Below are positions 61,600-64,000 of a stretch of DNA of 64,000 bases, one piece after another; position 1 is the first letter of the stretch; every line of letters begins with the position of its first letter. Location: the NCBI RefSeq assembly GCF_900088415.1, contig NZ_FLLQ01000007.1:1-64000 (forward strand). The letters run 5' to 3'. The position numbers were made by a program, and so were the translations under genes. The notes beneath the pieces are model-generated. The model had not been told where the DNA came from, made no database searches, and saw nothing but the letters and a program-made list of their open reading frames with translations. The DNA is from Vibrio mediterranei (GTDB taxonomy: Bacteria > Pseudomonadota > Gammaproteobacteria > Enterobacterales > Vibrionaceae).

Positions 61600-62466
61600 A
61601 TGTGGCAAGCGATTTCAGATCAGCTATCCGATGCACTCATGTTCAACTTTTCTATCAAAGAACGTGTCAAAATGAGCGGTGGCGATATTAACCAATGCTA
61701 TATGATTAGCGATGGTGATCAGCGTTACTTCGTGAAAACCAATCACAAAGACTTCCTTGCTAAATTTGAGATTGAGGCGGATAACCTCAAAGCGCTCCGT
61801 GACACTAATACGGTTCATGTACCCGAGGTGGTGTTAATTAGCAAAACTAAAGAATGCGCGTTCATCATTCTTAATTACATCCCTGTCAAACCTTTAGACG
61901 TGAGTACTGCCAGTCATCAGTTTGGAATTGAGTTAGCAAAACTGCACAAATGGGGTGAACAAGCCGAATTTGGCTTTGATCAAGACAACTATATTGGTGC
62001 TACTTTACAACCTAATCAATGGCATAAAAAATGGTCCCGCTTTTTCTCTGAACAACGTATAGGCTGGCAACTACAGCTACTTAAAGAGAAACAAATCAGC
62101 TTTACCGATATCGACCAGTTTGTCTCCCTTATCAACGAGCAGCTCTCTGGCCATAACCCTAAACCTTCTTTGCTGCATGGCGACCTTTGGAACGGCAATG
62201 TGGCTAACTCAGCCTTTGGGCCTATCTGTTATGACCCCGCCAGTTATTGGGGAGATCGAGAGTGCGATCTCGCTATGACAGAACTCTTTGGTGGTTTCAG
62301 GCAGGAATTTTATGACGGTTATGAAAGTGTACTGCCCATTGAGCCTATGTTCGAGTATAGAAAACACATCTATAATCTCTATCATGTGCTCAATCACTGC
62401 AACCTTTTTGGGGGCAGCTACCTCGACCAAGCTGAAGAGCTAATCTCAACGATTCAAGCCTCTTAG
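61600..62466 (+). CDS. Fructosamine kinase family protein
   Basis: A 288-residue protein of the fructosamine-3-kinase/YniA family, which phosphorylates protein- or amine-linked ketoses for deglycation. It has a kinase-like fold with the ATP lysine in DQRYFVKTN and the catalytic loop LLHGDLWNGNVA followed by the metal motif YDPASYWGDRECDLAM. The length is normal. It converges with the GNAT-HAD gene with 4 bp between stops. Confidence 0.93.
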   Translation: MWQAISDQLSDALMFNFSIKERVKMSGGDINQCYMISDGDQRYFVKTNHKDFLAKFEIEADNLKALRDTNTVHVPEVVLISKTKECAFIILNYIPVKPLDVSTASHQFGIELAKLHKWGEQAEFGFDQDNYIGATLQPNQWHKKWSRFFSEQRIGWQLQLLKEKQISFTDIDQFVSLINEQLSGHNPKPSLLHGDLWNGNVANSAFGPICYDPASYWGDRECDLAMTELFGGFRQEFYDGYESVLPIEPMFEYRKHIYNLYHVLNHCNLFGGSYLDQAEELISTIQAS

Positions 62467-62470
62467 AGGT

Positions 62471-63511
62471 TTACTCGACCTTCACCTCTTTATCTAATAT
62501 CTCAAGCAACGAGGCGAAGCCAACATCATACGGGTCGGACACACCACTCGAATTAAGCCAGTTGGTGACTAAACCAACGGATTTAGCGGGTACTATGTCC
62601 TTGTCCCTTTGATCGCCGGTCATCGTCAACTTGTTTGCCGGAATACCTAACTTGCCTGCGATGAGCCGATAGAATTCTGGGTTATTTTTAGAAACGCCAA
62701 GATTGTTAAAACAGAAGTAGCCTGTGATGTATTGAGCTAAACCACCACGTTCAAATGCCTGTTTTATATCGATTTCATTAGAATCTTGTGCATTGGTCGC
62801 AACATAAATGGGATACTGCTTAGAAAGCGCTGACAACAACTCCACGGCACCAGAAACTACTTCAACATTTGACCAATCACACATTTTTCCAGTTTGTGTA
62901 GGGTCATCGACCATTAGAGTGTCACCCCAATCAAACAAGTAAACTCGGTCTCGACTCAACCAACGCTTGTAGAGGTCTTGCCACTCTTCACGCAAGACAC
63001 CGTACTTTATCGAATCAAAGTACTCACCTAAGTAATAGCGAACTTTGCGCAGCCTTGCCTCTAGCGTCATTCCAAGCTTCTCGGCACATCGCATCATTCC
63101 AGGGTTTCCAGACCAAGTAGTAAAGCCTACTCGCTCGATCTCCAATGTTGCAAAAAGATGCTCCACCCATGGAATCAGCGCTTTCAACCCGATACCCCTA
63201 CCCCAAAGTGATGAGTCGTAAATGGCCACACCAGCTTCAAGCCAACGCGTGTTTTTATCTTCCCAATAGTAGCTAACACTGCCTATTGCTCGCCCCAAAT
63301 AATCTATAACCAAGCCTGTGTTACCATCTAGGAACTTTTGGAACTGTTGCTGCTTAAATTCGGATAGTGTTGGCCGAACATAACCGAAGTAAGGGCCGTT
63401 GTATTTTGTCCACTCTTCGTCAGCCGTCATAAGTTGATAAAGCGGTTCTAGATCTTCGGCTGACGCCTTGCGTAAGGTAATATCCTGAAACCTTAGTTTG
63501 GTATTATTCAT
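62471..63511 (-). CDS. GNAT acetyltransferase fused to HAD-like hydrolase
   Basis: A 346-residue two-domain protein. Residues 8-180 are a RimJ/RimL-like GNAT: DITLRKASAEDLEPLY, the acetyl-CoA loop WGRGIGLKAL (103-112) and CAEKLGMTLEARLRK. Residues 188-340 are a HAD domain: motif I FDWGDTLM (Asp194; the usual second Asp is Gly196, with Asp197 next), motif II Thr/Asn in YVATN, motif III Lys275 in VSKNNPEF and motif IV TGDQRDKD (Asp300). A natural fusion is supported because no stop or restart lies between the domains. The paired activity is unknown. It is 12 bp downstream of the GFA gene. Confidence 0.85.
   Translation of the reverse strand: MNNTKLRFQDITLRKASAEDLEPLYQLMTADEEWTKYNGPYFGYVRPTLSEFKQQQFQKFLDGNTGLVIDYLGRAIGSVSYYWEDKNTRWLEAGVAIYDSSLWGRGIGLKALIPWVEHLFATLEIERVGFTTWSGNPGMMRCAEKLGMTLEARLRKVRYYLGEYFDSIKYGVLREEWQDLYKRWLSRDRVYLFDWGDTLMVDDPTQTGKMCDWSNVEVVSGAVELLSALSKQYPIYVATNAQDSNEIDIKQAFERGGLAQYITGYFCFNNLGVSKNNPEFYRLIAGKLGIPANKLTMTGDQRDKDIVPAKSVGLVTNWLNSSGVSDPYDVGFASLLEILDKEVKVE
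63196..63203 (-). promoter_or_regulatory. KOPS-type octamer
   Basis: GGGTAGGG on the minus strand, within the GNAT-HAD gene. It has the same orientation as the copy at 56648. Confidence 0.4.
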
Positions 63512-63523
63512 CGAAATCCTTAT

Positions 63524-63892
63524 CTAATCATTAAGATACTTCCAACTATCTGCACCATCAAAATAGCGAATGTGTATGGTACTTATCTCTTCTGGGGTCA
63601 CCATTTTGAAATTGATAGCAACTTTCTGGGTTGGCGATTTATCCGTTGAAGTGTAATGCGTCACGCATCCGCATTCTGGACAGTGGTGAAAGTCGATAAA
63701 ACCATCACCCCATTGATACGCCGTTGTAGGTTGACGTAAAACTGAAACTGTCACCGAATCAGGCTCATAATAGCCCCATAATGTCCCATAACGACGACAT
63801 ACAGAGCAGTTGCAACTTGTTAAATCCGCCGGCCAGTTGGCAAAACGGAGAGTTATATTTCCGCAATGACATTGCGCGGCATGGTGAGACAT
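63524..63892 (-). CDS. GFA family zinc protein
   Basis: A 122-residue protein of the GFA (glutathione-dependent formaldehyde-activating enzyme-like) family. Zinc ligands are visible: CHCGN near the N-terminus, CNCSVCRRYG, and HHCPECGCVTH. Most members have unproven activity, so formaldehyde metabolism should not be assumed. GGAAG precedes the ATG. It is probably co-transcribed with the downstream GNAT-HAD gene. Confidence 0.87.
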   Translation of the reverse strand: MSHHAAQCHCGNITLRFANWPADLTSCNCSVCRRYGTLWGYYEPDSVTVSVLRQPTTAYQWGDGFIDFHHCPECGCVTHYTSTDKSPTQKVAINFKMVTPEEISTIHIRYFDGADSWKYLND

Positions 63893-63930
63893 TATTTCTT
63901 CCCTGTTTAAATTGACGATATCTAGCTAGG

Positions 63931-64000
63931 TTACAAAACCAAGCTAAGGGCGATGGATAACATAATAGCACCAACAAAGAGCTCCAATACTTTCCATGAT
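63931..64000 (-). CDS. C-terminal end of a probable LysE/RhtB-type exporter (partial)
   Basis: The frame open to the right edge of the window ends with SWKVLELFVGAIMLSIALSL and two more residues before the stop TAA (63933-63931). A short final hydrophobic helix preceded by a Glu/Gly turn is how LysE/RhtB-family amino acid exporters end. Only 22 codons are visible, so the assignment is tentative. Confidence 0.45.
   Translation of the reverse strand, partial: SWKVLELFVGAIMLSIALSLVL

Noticed and set aside
1..64000. CRISPR arrays, rRNA and tRNA genes
   Set aside because: No regularly spaced repeats, rRNA-like stretches or cloverleaf sequences were noticed in the intergenic regions.

Overview
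The window looks like part of chromosome 1 of a Vibrio species (Vibrionaceae, Gammaproteobacteria), close to the replication terminus. Protein resemblances, a moderate G+C content and gene order all point this way. The order matP / Lon-like / fabA / rmf / uup / rlmKL / zapC / pyrD, then pepN, prc-proQ-msrC-letA-letB-rsmF and yccA-tusE-yccX-rlmI, matches blocks known from E. coli and Vibrio. Terminus signals agree: a matP gene, two perfect matS words (GTGACRNYGTCAC), and two KOPS-type octamers on the minus strand that would direct FtsK towards the left end.

Left end (1-3000) is accessory DNA. It has hairpin-rich non-coding sequence, two small unknown minus-strand genes each followed by a copy of an imperfect 33-bp repeat, a broken transposase gene and an AT-rich gap. 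At 1185-1351 there are two inverted XerC/XerD-type sites with unequal spacers (6 and 11 nt) and about 106 nt between them. This is the fold-back attachment-site layout known from CTX-type filamentous phages, which integrate at dif through single-stranded DNA. I consider it the most interesting element here.

3000-20330 is a housekeeping block: nucleoid organisation (matP), unsaturated fatty acid synthesis (fabA with FadR- and FabR-like sites), ribosome hibernation (rmf), a DUF3466 surface protein with a GlyGly-CTERM-like tail, ABC-F (uup), 23S rRNA methylation (rlmKL), division (zapC), pyrimidine synthesis (pyrD) and a large NAD-glutamate dehydrogenase.

20480-38050 carries DUF2835, aminopeptidase N, a periplasmic protein, prc-proQ, msrC, an ABC exporter followed by the LetA/LetB lipid-transport pair, rsmF, a candidate small RNA, cvfB, an unrecognised membrane protein and a DUF4442 protein. 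38170-41900 has a stand-alone, catalytically degenerate PEP-synthase C-terminal domain divergent from aroH, then yajQ, then a siroheme-synthase-like protein whose methyltransferase half is reduced to a remnant.

42330-46510 is a four-gene general L-amino-acid ABC transporter (aapJQMP type) behind an NtrC-like dyad. 46700-53720 holds yccA, tusE, yccX, rlmI, a TolC/OmpA-family pair, DUF2750 and queC/queE. 53850-64000 holds yidA, yegS, nagK, tapT, a fatty acid hydroxylase family protein, a chemoreceptor, an NlpC/P60 lipoprotein, DUF3802, a fructosamine-kinase family protein, a GNAT-HAD fusion, a GFA family protein and the end of a probable LysE-type transporter. Most transcription units end in clear intrinsic terminators. 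I saw no rRNA, tRNA or CRISPR.
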